A stretch of DNA of 64,000 nt from Parapristionchus giblindavisi (lineage: Eukaryota > Nematoda > Chromadorea > Rhabditida > Diplogasteridae): the NCBI GenBank assembly GCA_943737045.1, contig CALSFV010000265.1, positions 372,001 to 436,000 on the forward strand, in the 5' to 3' direction. This document shows positions 34,407 to 47,096 of the stretch, piece after piece. The notes under the pieces are model-generated. The model was not told the DNA's origin. It ran no database searches and saw only the letters and a program-made list of their open reading frames with translations. The translations under genes were made by a program, and so were the position numbers. Every line of letters starts with the position of its first letter. Position 1 is the stretch's first letter.

Positions 34407-35174
34407 CTGGAATACGGTTTTTAAGGGATACGGTAGGTGTAAGCGAAGATTACGGTAGCTATCGATTATTATAGGAGTACGGACGAAAAGAATTACGGTA
34501 ATGTCGAAAACTGTAGGAGTACGGTAGACAGTGATGACAAAAGTATGTCAAGAATGGGAGTTACGATTTCTACCGTCTCTCTCTGGTACGGTGTTCATTA
34601 TCAGTGCAAAATTAGTGAAAATAAAAAAAAACAGGCGAGAGTGTGTGTAAAAGTAGGAGAGTGTTCTCTAATTTTCTCTTCTTTTCGAATATTTTGAACA
34701 GAACAGAGCATAAGATATGGAATCCATTAGGAATATATATATACATACAAGAGAATCGTACCTCTGTTGTGTTGGAAAGTTCAAAGATCAAAGATCAAAG
34801 ATCAAAGATCAGTGTTGTATGAAATCTATGGTCCAAATCAAGCCGGTGATCAATAAATTAAGACAAGAGCAACTTGGAATTAGAAGGAATATTTGTAATA
34901 AATTTGAGAAAAGTTCTCTTCGTTTCAAACACTATTTCTTTCTTCCCTGTTCCAAAAGAGCAAAGCACGTTAAAGTGTTCTTTGATTGATTGTTTTGCAT
35001 CCTCTAATTACTAAATGTAAACTTTCCTTTCTCCTGGGAAATCAGCTAAATCTAGGAAGGCGAATGTGAAAAGAAAAATATGGAACAAAAAGGAAGAATA
35101 GGAGGAGATGAAGGGGATAAAGGAGGCAGAAGAATGGGTATAGAATTGAGCCAATCTAGAGGGGTGTCCAGAAG

Positions 35175-35440
35175 GATAGAGAGGGAGAGGGAGAGAGAGA
35201 GGGAGAGGGAGAGGGAGAGGGAGAGAGAGAGAGAGAGAGGGGGAGAGAGAGGGGGAGAGGAAGAGCAAGAGGCAGAGGGAGAGGGAGAGAGGGAGAGCAA
35301 GAAGGAGAGGGAGAGAGATCGATGAAGGCTTCTTCGAAGTAGAGTTGAAGACAAGATGGAGACAGATAGAGGGAGCGAGAGATAGAGGGAGAGGGAGAGG
35401 TAGAGAGAGGAAGAGAGAGGGAGAGGGAGGCACAGAGGGA
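35175..35440. repeat. Purine (GAGAGG)n array
   Basis: GAGGGAGAGG-type repeats with short interruptions; the complement of the pyrimidine arrays elsewhere. The minus-strand Ser/Leu frames through it are artefacts. Confidence 0.9.
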
Positions 35441-36609
35441 GAAATGGTTGTCGCTTCTCAAACAAAGGTGACTATGGTTGCCTTCTACATCCATTAAATT
35501 ATCTCTGTTTCTTTAGTCGTATCATTGGAGAACCACTCATTTTAGGCCAATTTCCGGTCGGTTTCCGATCGCAAAATGACTCAATTTAAATGAGTAAACT
35601 ATCCATTAAAATTAAACAAAATTAAAACAAATTAAAACAACTAATTGTCCATTAATTAGAGGGATAGATGAGATGAAGGGGAAAGCAAAGCACTTCACGC
35701 ACTTGAACAGCGATTCGATTGCTTAAATAGTTATCGATTGAATTTAATCATAATTTATTGATGTTTAAACAAAATTTCAATATTTGAGGAACAATTTTAA
35801 CAGCTTCTGGTCGATTCTAATTCAGTTGTTGCCCGAGGGAGCTCAGTTCACGGCACGCGCAAGCGGGATTATCATTGGCGCGTTAAAAGAGTGCTAGCGT
35901 GAATGCTGCGCCACGACTTGGCCCGTTCAAAAGTTATAATTAATTTGATTTTGTTTTTGTTAATTCCATCTGATCTTTGTTATTGCCTTTCTGTTCTTTC
36001 GTTTCTTTGGAATGAGTCGCTTGTCTCTCTCTTCGATGACACCCCAATTCTTTGAGAATTCGCAATTTCATTGATCGATTTTGTGTTTATGTGCATCTTC
36101 GTTGCGTAGTTGCGCATAAAATGAGTCAATTTAGATATAGTCGCAAGTAACGTTAATGAACCAGATGTTTGCGATAGTGTGCCCTAGTCATGTGTTTAGC
36201 ATCCATCCCATTCCACCCCCGAGTAATCTCCCCCTTCCATTCTTCTGTCTGTCGTTGCTTACTCACTCTTCACTGTCTTTAATGATTCACGTCTTTCATT
36301 CACTTAATTATTTACTTTATTTGTTTGTCATCTTTATTGATTTACTCTCAACCTCGTTATACTTAGCTAATTTCGTCCTTGCACTTGCTAGATCGCACTG
36401 CTTGATATTAGCGACCCCTGTCTACTCTATCTGTCTCACTCTTCTTTTCAATATCACATGAGTAATTTAACAATAGTTGTCATACTACTGATTGCCTTTA
36501 TTTCGGTGTAAAACGTGAGTTCTTATAGATTTTTGATATTTTCGAAAGATGTTTTATTGATATCGGTCAATACTTGCCTCATGATATGAGTCTCGCTTGT
36601 TTGCTGTAG

Positions 36610-36840
36610 TATTGGACCATACATTTTCGGTGCCCTCACCGTCTATTTTTATATAGTGGGTCAATTCTCGAAATACGCTGGGTTGATTCACAAAATTTGT
36701 TATTTTCGCTTAACAATCGTCATTTTAGCTTCCTATTTTTATCAAGTGGCCTTAAATGGGCCTTATATAGTGGGTCAATCCTCGCACTGCGAGGGTATGG
36801 ATGGCAATGTATGGTATTGGACGACCAGAGCTTAGCTGTA
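36610..36840. mobile_element. Inverted-repeat element with CATACATTTTC termini
   Basis: CCATACATTTTCGGTGCCCT at the left mirrors AGGGTATGGATGGCAATGTA at the right, with ATATAGTGGGTCAAT inside each half. A related element lies at 51160-51330 (CATACATTTTCAATGCCCTC against GAGGGTATGAAAATGTATG). Confidence 0.6.
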
Positions 36841-37389
36841 TCTAATATATACATATTTCTGTTGTTGGCGAGAATGGTCTTCAAAAATCAATACCACACG
36901 TGCTATTCTATTAATGCAGTTAAATGTTGTTCCTCTCGTGCATTATTTACCCTCTCCTCTCATTGAGTGAATACGATCCCTATCAATGAGTCGTTTTGGA
37001 CGCCGTCCTCTATCTTATCTTTAGTTCTATGGTCAATCTTGCTCTACTTATTCGTCATCATTTTAAATGGTCATTTTTCATTTGATTGAGATAGTTCTAA
37101 AACGTGTACTTTGCCCTCTGTGAGCCTGTCATGTTTCACAAGATGTTTAATGATGACACTAAGCTGGTCATAACCATTACACGTGTACAATATTGTACAG
37201 CCAGAGATTTACATCATAATGTTAGAGATGGATTAGGAATGCTGTTTATGTGCCCAAGCGGTTTCCTTATCACTGTGATAATCTTACGCTACAGCGGAGA
37301 CTAAGCGAGCGAAATTTATGGTCAATTTGCAGATTTTCATACCTTTTCACGATTTTATAAGATTCTAAGTTTTCGCGTCCTTATCAGAA

Positions 37390-37590
37390 TCATACGTGTG
37401 CGGGCATTGCCGCTGGAAATGAAAATCGGGGGGGGGGGGTCTCAAAAATCGGAGGGTTGGAAGCAACAAAAAAAAATGGAGCATTGATACGTTATTTTGA
37501 GTATTTTTTTTGGAAAATCGGGGGGTCGGTACCAAAAATCGAGGGTGTATTGCCGCTAGCGGCAGTGGTGCCCACGTATGATCAGAATAC
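37390..37590. mobile_element. MITE with ATCATACGTG termini
   Basis: Ends ATCATACGTGTGCGGGCATT and CCCACGTATGAT are inverted. The interior has GCATTGCCGCTGG, G-rich runs and GATTTT/CAAAAATCG blocks. An inverted copy with the same landmarks lies at 43005-43200 in a CDP-DAG synthase intron. Confidence 0.65.
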
Positions 37591-37797
37591 TTCAGAAGTT
37601 GGTGCAGTGATGTTCATGACTGTAGTTAGTCTAATAAAAAGTTAGCGTGACTACTCTTCGTTTTCTATCTACGAGACGTCTTCCATGAAGAGAAAGAGAA
37701 ATAGAGAAAGTCTGAGCACTATATTGATTGGCTTTAGACGTCGTCGTCGTATTCCAAGTGGAACATTGAGTAGGGCAGGGGTGTGCAATAGGTAGTT

Positions 37798-39967
37798 AAA
37801 TTAATATTATTAATAGATGTACAAGAATAAGTATGCATGCACTTTAAATATAAATTTTTTGATTAAATAAGTTAACTAGCAATGTGCCTTATGGTGTTTC
37901 GGCCGCTACGTCTATAATATATGTTATTTATCATAAATAAAATAGTAATAAAGACTAATAGTTTAGCTGTTAAGTATATGTGTGTTTGCATCACCCGATC
38001 TCGACAAATAAAGTGTCGAGTGGGGACGCTTAGATTTGAGCCCCTGAATTTTACTTCAGGGGTGGCGGAAAAGACTCCGCGGAAGTCGATCTTTCGATCG
38101 AACAGAAACAGTACAGATTAAAGAATTTAATAGAAGAATAAGGCATGCAATTGTACATGGAATGGTATAGGTAGTGAATGGTTGACTAGTGAAGGTATAG
38201 AAAGATAAATATATGGTTTAGTACTATCCCAAGGATGTGCAGAGCGGAGCTAGGCTCTCACGTCGATACACAAACCGAGGGAAGTTACAATTAAATTAAT
38301 ATTATTAATAGATGTACAAGAATAAGTATGCATGCACTTTAAATATAAATTTTTTGATTAAATAAGTTAACTAGCAATGTGCCTTATGGTGTTTCGGCCG
38401 CTACGTCTATAATATATGTTATTTATCATAAATAAAATAGTAATAAAGACTAATAGTTTAGCTGTTAAGTATATGTGTGTTTGCATCACCCGATCTCGAC
38501 AAATAAAGTGTCGAGTGGGGACGCTTAGATTTGAGCCCCTGAATTTTACTTCAGGGGTGGCGGAAAAGACTCCGCGGAAGTCGATCTTTCGATCGAACAG
38601 AAACAGTACAGATTAAAGAATTTAATAGAAGAATAAGGCATGCAATTGTACATGGAATGGTATAGGTAGTGAATGGTTGACTAGTGAAGGTATAGAAAGA
38701 TAAATATATGGTTTAGTACTATCCCAAGGATGTGCAGAGCGGAGCTAGGCTCTCACGTCGATACACAAACCGAGGGAAGTTACAATTAAATTAATATTAT
38801 TAATAGATGTACAAGAATAAGTATGCATGCACTTTAAATATAAATTTTTTGATTAAATAAGTTAACTAGCAATGTGCCTTATGGTGTTTCGGCCGCTACG
38901 TCTATAATATATGTTATTTATCATAAATAAAATAGTAATAAAGACTAATAGTTTAGCTGTTAAGTATATGTGTGTTTGCATCACCCGATCTCGACAAATA
39001 AAGTGTCGAGTGGGGACGCTTAGATTTGAGCCCCTGAATTTTACTTCAGGGGTGGCGGAAAAGACTCCGCGGAAGTCGATCTTTCGATCGAACAGAAACA
39101 GTACAGATTAAAGAATTTAATAGAAGAATAAGGCATGCAATTGTACATGGAATGGTATAGGTAGTGAATGGTTGACTAGTGAAGGTATAGAAAGATAAAT
39201 ATATGGTTTAGTACTATCCCAAGGATGTGCAGAGCGGAGCTAGGCTCTCACGTCGATACACAAACCGAGGGAAGTTACAATTAAATTAATATTATTAATA
39301 GATGTACAAGAATAAGTATGCATGCACTTTAAATATAAATTTTTTGATTAAATAAGTTAACTAGCAATGTGCCTTATGGTGTTTCGGCCGCTACGTCTAT
39401 AATATATGTTATTTATCATAAATAAAATAGTAATAAAGACTAATAGTTTAGCTGTTAAGTATATGTGTGTTTGCATCACCCGATCTCGACAAATAAAGTG
39501 TCGAGTGGGGACGCTTAGATTTGAGCCCCTGAATTTTACTTCAGGGGTGGCGGAAAAGACTCCGCGGAAGTCGATCTTTCGATCGAACAGAAACAGTACA
39601 GATTAAAGAATTTAATAGAAGAATAAGGCATGCAATTGTACATGGAATGGTATAGGTAGTGAATGGTTGACTAGTGAAGGTATAGAAAGATAAATATATG
39701 GTTTAGTACTATCCCAAGGATGTGCAGAGCGGAGCTAGGCTCTCACGTCGATACACAAACCGAGGGAAGTTACAATTAAATTAATATTATTAATAGATGT
39801 ACAAGAATAAGTATGCATGCACTTTAAATATAAATTTTTTGATTAAATAAGTTAACTAGCAATGTGCCTTATGGTGTTTCGGCCGCTACGTCTATAATAT
39901 ATGTTATTTATCATAAATAAAATAGTAATAAAGACTAATAGTTTAGCTGTTAAGTATATGTGTGTTT
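37798..39967. repeat. 495-bp tandem array, 4.4 copies
   Basis: Four essentially identical 495-bp units (starting 37798, 38293, 38788, 39283) and a partial fifth (39778-39967) that stops at a run of T. The identical 66-aa frames in the units are repeats of one meaningless reading and show no protein motif. Each unit's minus strand contains a ribozyme-tail copy (TAGACGTAGCGGCCGAAACA at 37914 downward in unit 1), then GGCACAT, GTGCATGCAT and CTTGTACATC. Plus-strand hairpins include CTCGAC/GTCGAG and CCCCTGAA/TTCAGGGG. High identity points to recent amplification, though assembly error should be excluded. Confidence 0.93.
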
Positions 39968-41195
39968 TTTTTTTTAGGCAATGGAATTGATTCGGTTCTC
40001 ATTGCCTGATTAGCTTATTGTCAATGCTATTATTGTTGCCGTATATATACATATATGTTATTCATCCCATCTACGTAATCTTGTATTTTTAAATAAATCA
40101 GATCGTGACGCATGTTGTGTACGATTATGGAAGCGTATCTTCAATGTGTGTATCCAGGTAGAGAGGAAAAACGTTCGTTGATAGGAGACAACTATGCACA
40201 TTCTCTCCATGGTTTCTCGTTGGTCGGTCTATCTACATCTGTCATTATCTCGTCCATTCTTTAAAGTTTCGCATTTCGTATAGTAGTTCTTCGTCGGGAA
40301 AATCAATTTGCATATACTCTGTCCATGTTCTAGTTGTATAGATTCTCACACATGTTAACCGCATTGGCGGAATCGTGGGAAAAGGTTATTGAGCGACGTT
40401 TATATCGCAGTATATTATTAACTCGGCGAATATCTCGAATCGTATCGTTATCATGAGTGACCTCATTTTTATCAATCAGTGGGAGATGTTGTTGTTTTCC
40501 GTTTAGTTCATCACTATTACTACTACTACTTTCTATCCTCCTTCTACACCCGTCATGAATCCATCTCTCTTCCTCTGCCTATATCGAGTCATCGTTATAT
40601 TCTGGCTTCTAGGCGTTGTTCATCGATCGTTCCCCTTGCGAGAAACTCGTTTATAGCTAATAAAAACCAATGATTTTTGTTGAAGCCTATGTATTTACAT
40701 TTTGAGAGATTGCTTGGTATACTTATTGACGTGACCCAAAGCGTCTTTTTCCTTTTCTCCGTTTCTTTAGTCTTTCTCTCTAGATGAGGTCTTTCCGCGT
40801 CAATTATTTTATTGGAGTAGAAGGCTACGAGGGTCTAATGGACGGAATTCTGAAGGCCTCATTGTCTCTGAGTATTTTCACGTCCTATTCTGCTTTTTTT
40901 TTCTGCTCGTAAGCTAGATTTTCCGTTAATATTCTGTATTATTTCGAGCGGATGAGGGTATTTTCGGCATTTACGTTGAGTAATTTCCGTTTTGCTAGAC
41001 AGATGTTCCATTATGTAGTGAGAGAGGAGGATAAGTTTAACACACTCACAATTTAATTTTTCTCTCTGTCTCTACCACTGTACCATTCAATTTTTTGCCT
41101 TCACTCTTTCTAATCGTTAACTTTATTTGTTCGCGTTTCCCTTCCTTAAACTGCCTAACCTATTGAAAGGATTCACTTATTATCGATTGATTCAG

Positions 41196-44100
41196 ATGGC
41201 AGATTCGCCATCCACACCGAAGGACTTTGTGGATGCGGGAGTGGAGGGAGTGCGACAACGAGCTGGACCCGGTACTACCTTGTTATGCATTATTTGTATC
41301 GTTAAATCTATTTAACATTCTGATTATATCTTGTGAGTAAAACAACTATGCGAGTCTTATAGTATTTATTTATTATTTTTATTTATTTATTTGTCTCGCA
41401 TTAAATAAATGTGACAGCAAGTGAGAGAAAGAAATTGGTGAAATAAGATAATGGCGATAGGGACGGGAGAGAGGGAATGAGCTGTATTTTGTTGCTTCTT
41501 TGTTCAAAAAACGTAATAGGGTAGTATTAGTGATTGAATGAGCAGTAAGATACATGTCTCACTTTTGTCAGATATTCTATGATGAATATCGTTAAATGAT
41601 ATCATATTTACATCTTTGCCATTGTGAATTATATTTATGCCTTGTCTTTCAGCCGATCCTCCACCTCCGCGACCCAACTCTGGCTCCGATCTACCGCCGC
41701 GTCCAACCTCTGATGAGAGCGATATGGATGCGATGTATCAGGAGGAGGAGAGGTATGCTGATCTGTCCAATTACTTACCAGTCCTTATGAAACTGGAATC
41801 TTACTCTATTGATTCATTTGATGAATTTCGATCTGGTGTTAATTTAAACTTGAATTTATACCCGTGTTTATTGGTTTTTTTATATATCTGACAGAGTGGA
41901 GCAGTTTATCAATTTTGTATTTCGAAATGCGTTCACTCAAATTATTAATTATATATATATATATATGAATATTGATTTAGTGATGCTCCACCACGCAAGC
42001 CGAATGCTTCGTGAGTTTATCGATTGCTATGCATGATTATTGTGTGTAGTGTGATTTTCCAGGTTATGGTAGCATTCGCTGCCGTGTCTGAGAAAGTACA
42101 CCGTAACTAACCGTGTAGTGCTAGACGAAAGACTTAATACGCATGCAATTATCGATTGATAGATCAATCAATATTCCTGAATCAGGAGAGTTAATTTTGT
42201 TGCAGGATCGCGGCACTGACGAAAACGCTGCCACAGGGCTCGGATAACATGGGTCAAATCATCGATGCGGTTTTGGGATATCTCCCAGATAGGTACGATG
42301 TTTTATGATCTCGGTCTATCTACGATATCCCGTGGTAGCATACGGGAAATTTGGTATGACACGATGTGAATCTGACTGTTTTGCTGATTGTAGAAGCAAA
42401 ATAAAACAAGAAATTTTTAGCAATTTCCTTTCATAGTCAAATTTCTGATGTACATCGCAAAATAATTCTTTAGTGATTCATTTTTTGAATATATTATAGA
42501 TGGCGAAACTGGGTTGTCCGAGGCATCTTTACCGTTCTCATGATTGGATTCTTCTGGATGATTGTCGGTATGGGACCACTCGCACTCATGTGTCTGGTAC
42601 GTTGGGTTACGGTAGACTATCGATCGGTCATATTACGATGGATGGGCTTGAAATAGGAATTTGTGAAGTCTGTGCCATATTTATTTGAGTTTGGCAGATG
42701 GGGCATTTAAATTGAAACGCGTATGTTGCGATGCTAATGTGTAGTAGACGAAACACGATTGTGAATGGTTGTTTGACTGTCTAACGGAGAACGGAGTGTT
42801 GGTTGATATCCGGATATTGCCTGTGAAATTAAATATTGATTATTATTATATGTAAATAATATATTCTCATTATAATTCATTGTAGGTATTCGCTATCCAA
42901 TTCAAGTGCTTCCATGAGCTCATATCGATTGGTCTAGTCGTGTATCGAGTCTATGATCTACCCTGGTTCCGGACTCTTTCATGGTTAGTCTAGAATGATG
43001 AAACCATACGTGGGCGCCACTGCCGCTAGCGGCAATACACCCCGATCTTTAGCACCCGGCCCCCTGATTTTCCAAAAAAAAAATCACTCAAAATGACGTA
43101 TAAATGCTCCATTTTTTGCTTCCGACCATCCGATTTTTGCGTCCGACCCCTCCCCCTCCCCCGATTTTCATTTCCAGCGGCAATGCCCGCCCACGTATGA
43201 AAACAATATTGTAAACCGTTGTGTGATCCAAGGAAAGGAATGGACTCTATCGTCCTTTCTTTGAAATTTTCCCAATTCACTTTTGAAGCCGTATCCATGA
43301 CACCCCACTAAACACTTAATTAATTAATTATATAATACTTATTCTACTTTCAGGTACTTCCTCTTCGCTTCCAATTACTTCTTCTTTGGTGAATCGCTCA
43401 TTGAATACTGGGGCATTCTATTGAGGAAAGACGTTAGTTTATCGATTGAGTCATTGATTTTATTGATTGAATTCCCCCTTGATTCTGCTTACGGTATACC
43501 GTAACACCCATTAAATAGATGAATGAATCGCCGATCGTAAGGACTCTGTTCCAGCAATTCTTGCACTTCCTCATCGCTCACCATCGACTCTTCTCGTTCG
43601 GATTCTACTGTATGGGCTTTGTGTGGTGAGTGGTGTGCTATACGATTACGGTAGTTGTGCGATTTCCCAAATATCCCGAATTTACGCAAAATTTGGCTAC
43701 CTCAGGTTCGTCCTCTCGCTCCAGAAGGGCTACTACATGCGCCAGTTCTCGCTGGTACGATCTTTGCAAATTTTAATATTTTTATTGGAAAAATAGATTT
43801 TAATATTCGATTTATTGATAGATCTTTGATCTTTGATCATAGGTCGAAAAGTATGTTACAAAGTACCACGCCTGACCAGATTTTGAGCCAAAATTTAACA
43901 AAAATCGAAAAACCTGACCGTATTTTGAGCAAAAATTTCACAAAAATCGAAAAACTTGACCGGATTTTGAGCCAAATTTGCCGAAAACTGAAAAACCTGA
44001 CCGGAGTTTGAAAACCGGTAACCTAGCTAGTCGACCTATGTCTTTGATCCTTTCAGTTTGCCTGGACACACGTGTGTCTTCTTCTCATCGTCAGTCAGTC

Positions 44101-45047
44101 CTTCCTCATCATTGCCAACATCTTCCAAGGCATTGTGTGGTACGGCGGTTTTTGAAATTGCTATTTCAAATTTTGAATTTGGCGGGAATCTCTAAACTTG
44201 GAACTCGCAGGTTCCTAATTCCGGTTGCGATGATTATCTGCTGCGACATCATGTCGTACATGTTCGGCTTCTTCTGGGGCAAGACTCCGCTGATCAAGGT
44301 GAGTGTTCTTTGATCTTTGAACTTTGAACTTTGATCTTTTGTGTTCTTATAAATGGTGTATATTATTTCAGTTGAGTCCCAAGAAGACATGGGAGGGTTT
44401 CATTGGAGGAGCAGCGAGCACGGTCGTCTTTGGCATTGTTGTATGTTTATTATTTGATATTTTTTTTAAATTTCGCGCTGTTTTTTTTACCGTAGAGACG
44501 TTCCTGTACAAATTTTAACAGAGTTGAGAGAGTATGGAAACAGTTATGTGTTGTCCAAAAGGAAACGAAACGAAGAAATGATGAGATAGTGGGTAAAACG
44601 GGGAGAGTTTTCTCTTCGTTTCTTTTCACAAAAAAACTTATGAACAAAGCATAGCATGCATATCACTGTTGGACTATCTTTGATACTTGACCGTCCAAGG
44701 TGTCAACTAATGTATATTAACAATTATACTGTATAAAAATTTTTAATTATATATAAGCAATATTATAATGAAGAACTCCCCCGTACTTGGATATTAATAT
44801 TCTGCACGAAGTGCTGATAAAATACATATGGTATTAAATTGTATTGTATAAGTAATAACAATAATAAGGTGTATATAATATGTTCATTTAGCTCTCATAC
44901 GCACTCGTCTCCAATCCCTTCTTCGTGTGTCCCGTGGAGGACTACTACGAGGACAACTCCAATTGCTCCATCCCTTCATCCTTCCAGTTGAGAGCCTACG
45001 CGTTGCCCCGTCCCATTGGATGGATTAAGCCTGAGGTGCTGTTATGT

Positions 45048-45081
<34 letters not shown>

Positions 45082-46200
45082 TCAGTAATTTATCGTTTCT
45101 TGAACAAGAGAAAACGAAAACTGTAATGTCTAGATCACTAGATCATATTATAAAATACGAGACCAGGTTGAGTGTTCGTCTTTGCAAGCTGGTGATTTTG
45201 AGTTCGAATATTTAATCTTATTAACCTTTAATTAATGGAAAGGTTGTTGTTATGAACGGTTTTTGGAAGGAGTAAAATTAAAGTGTATTCCTCTGACTAT
45301 AGATTATTGATTGATCACCTTGCTATGGATTATTGATTGATTATTCTACAGGTCTCGATCTACCCCTTCATCTTACACTCCATTCCAATGTCACTCTTCG
45401 CTTCGATACTCGGTCCCTTTGGAGGATTCTTCGCCTCGGGCTTCAAGAGAGCATTCAAGATTAAGGTCAGTGGACTATGATTTCAAATATATTTATATAT
45501 TATAACAATAAACATAACGAAATTGTGCTTGATTGTAAAGCTTGACCAATTGACAAGTGTTTCTCTCAAGGGTCCTTGCTCCTGTCATATTCTTATTTCA
45601 GTATCTTTTAATAGTCTTTCTCGGTCTGGAATGATCGATGATCGACGCGTCAATTCAAAGCGATTGAATATAGTTATGCTACATATCGATTGGTAGCCTA
45701 ATTGGTTTTAGGATTTCGGTGACATCATCCCTGGTCATGGTGGTCTAATGGATCGATTCGATTGTCAACTGCTCATGGGCACTTTTGTCAACGTCTACAT
45801 TCACACCTTTATCAAGTGAGTACTCTTTTTAAAGCACGGGTGAAACTTTGATTCAACTGGTAATCTTGATTTGGAATTTGCGCTGAAAATTTTTTTCTTC
45901 ACATTATTTCTCTTTATGTCATTTTATATATAGCTCATAGTAGGATGCCGGTCTAATAATACGAATATTTATGTTCACATCCGATATAGTTTTTAAAATA
46001 GCCCAAATATGGGCGGTATGATCTTGTTATCGGAAGAGCGCCAAGTATACTAAATAACCCCTTACAGAGTGGCCAATCCAAGCAAGCTCCTCACCCAAAT
46101 CCTCTGGCTATCACCCGAGAACCAGCTGTGGATATACCGGTCGCTGAAAGCCGCCCTCGCGGACTCTGGCGTCCTACCACCTGAACCAGTTACCGCCTGA
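41196..46200 (+). CDS. cdgs-1: CDP-diacylglycerol synthase (phosphatidate cytidylyltransferase)
   Basis: Sixteen exons: 41196-41271, 41653-41752, 41981-42010, 42206-42292, 42500-42596, 42886-42983, 43354-43432, 43519-43625, 43706-43754, 44057-44139, 44211-44298, 44372-44440, 44892-45035, 45352-45465, 45712-45815, 46068-46200; 485 aa. It makes CDP-diacylglycerol from phosphatidic acid and CTP, feeding phosphatidylinositol synthesis, and is an integral ER membrane enzyme. Evidence: a Pro/acidic N-terminal tail, many hydrophobic helices (such as [19 protein letters not shown]), the [12 protein letters not shown] block, and the family signature [11 protein letters not shown], with a [16 protein letters not shown] continuation containing the metal-binding Asp residues. 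The stop is TGA at 46198-46200. Introns carry MITEs (43005-43200, 43836-44042) and an (AAT)n microsatellite at 45050-45080. Confidence 0.97.
43005..43200. mobile_element. MITE copy in CDP-DAG synthase intron 6
   Basis: CATACGTGGGCGCCACTGCC at the left and GGGCATTGCC... then CCCACGTATGA-type end at the right; an inverted relative of 37390-37590. No ORF of interest. Confidence 0.65.
43836..44042. mobile_element. MITE with ATAGGTCGA termini in CDP-DAG synthase intron 9
   Basis: CATAGGTCGAAAAGTATGTTAC near 43839 (read in two blocks) mirrors GTAACC...GTCGACCTATG at 44021-44042. The interior has repeated CTGACCGGATTTTGAGC units. A relative lies at 58747-58866. Confidence 0.55.
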
Positions 46201-47096
46201 TTGTGCTATACTTTATAGTTTGATCTTTGATCTTTGATCTCGCTGTCTTTATCATTCTCATATACGCCCGTCACATACGATCTATCGTTTGTATTCATAT
46301 TGTACCCAAACAATCCCCCCCACCCCACAAAGATAGAGCCATGTTATGTACATAGTAGATCTTTTCACAAATTATTGATTGATTATACAACCGTACTTGT
46401 TCTACCGTATCCCGCCCCTCTCTCGTACTATATTAGTCCGTTTGTTCAGTCATTGATATGTTTTCAAATATGTATATGGCGCCTAAAGTATCCACACGCC
46501 GCTTTAAATACGCGATTTGCAACTTCCTAATGCAAAGACCAGACACGTTCCATTACAACGCTAATAATAATGGCCTACCGTAATCCGTTTTTTTGGATAC
46601 GGTACTTATCGATTTTGTTTCCCACTCGTCCTTTGTTCAGATTCATATTACATAGTAATATAATAATGCATAGTTTAACCTCTGTTTTTGTTTCTTTTTT
46701 TTCTACTTTAAGACCTATAGACAAATGTATTATATCCCAGTTTGGTCAGAAAGTATTGATTGATTGATTGATTCGTTCGATAGTCTCTCTCTCTCACTTC
46801 CACGTAGTTCATCCTTTGTACCGTACTCTAGCCCCATCTAGAGTACGATGCCCTCATAGTTGTGTATACTAAGGACCCCGTGTACTGTAGTCTCGCCTTT
46901 GTCCATTCATACAGTACCTTGTACAAGACGATGCATAAAGATTGATTTATTGATTTTATATTTATTGATAGAGTCTTTGATTGATTGAGTGTCGTGAAGT
47001 ATATGAAGAGGTTGAGCACGACACCTGCACGGTATCTATGAGGAGAGTAGATGATGTGATCTTTGATCTTTGATCTTTACTATTTCAGGGTGAACT
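46201..47096. other. CDP-DAG synthase 3' flank and start region of ZGPAT-like gene
   Basis: AT-rich spacer with GATCTTTGATC repeats, GATTGATTGATTG (about 46758) and no exon chain. It must contain the cdgs 3' UTR and possibly the trans-splice or promoter region of the next gene. The TTTCAG acceptor at 47082-47088 precedes the next ATG by 8 bases, so the 5' exon is spliced or trans-spliced there. Confidence 0.5.

Larger units (their letters stand above)
34407..41195. other. Gene-free interval between divergent ric-3 and CDP-DAG synthase
   Basis: No exon chain was found on either strand. Contents: a short dispersed repeat (34625-34700), GATCAAA repeats, a purine array (35175-35440), a GC-rich island with GGCGCG near 35825-35930, an inverted repeat (36610-36840), a MITE (37390-37590) and the 495-bp tandem array. 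The promoters of both flanking genes should lie here, but I cannot place them. Confidence 0.5.

Noticed and set aside
37921..39606. Four identical 66-aa ORFs at 495-bp intervals
   Set aside because: They repeat because the DNA repeats; no similarity or motif, and the frame runs through hairpins and a ribozyme-tail copy on the other strand.
37798..39967. CRISPR-like array
   Set aside because: Units are 495 bp and identical throughout, with no short repeat plus variable spacer pattern, in a eukaryotic genome.
40479..40673. 64-aa ORF upstream of CDP-DAG synthase
   Set aside because: No splice partners, no domain, composition like the surrounding intergenic DNA.
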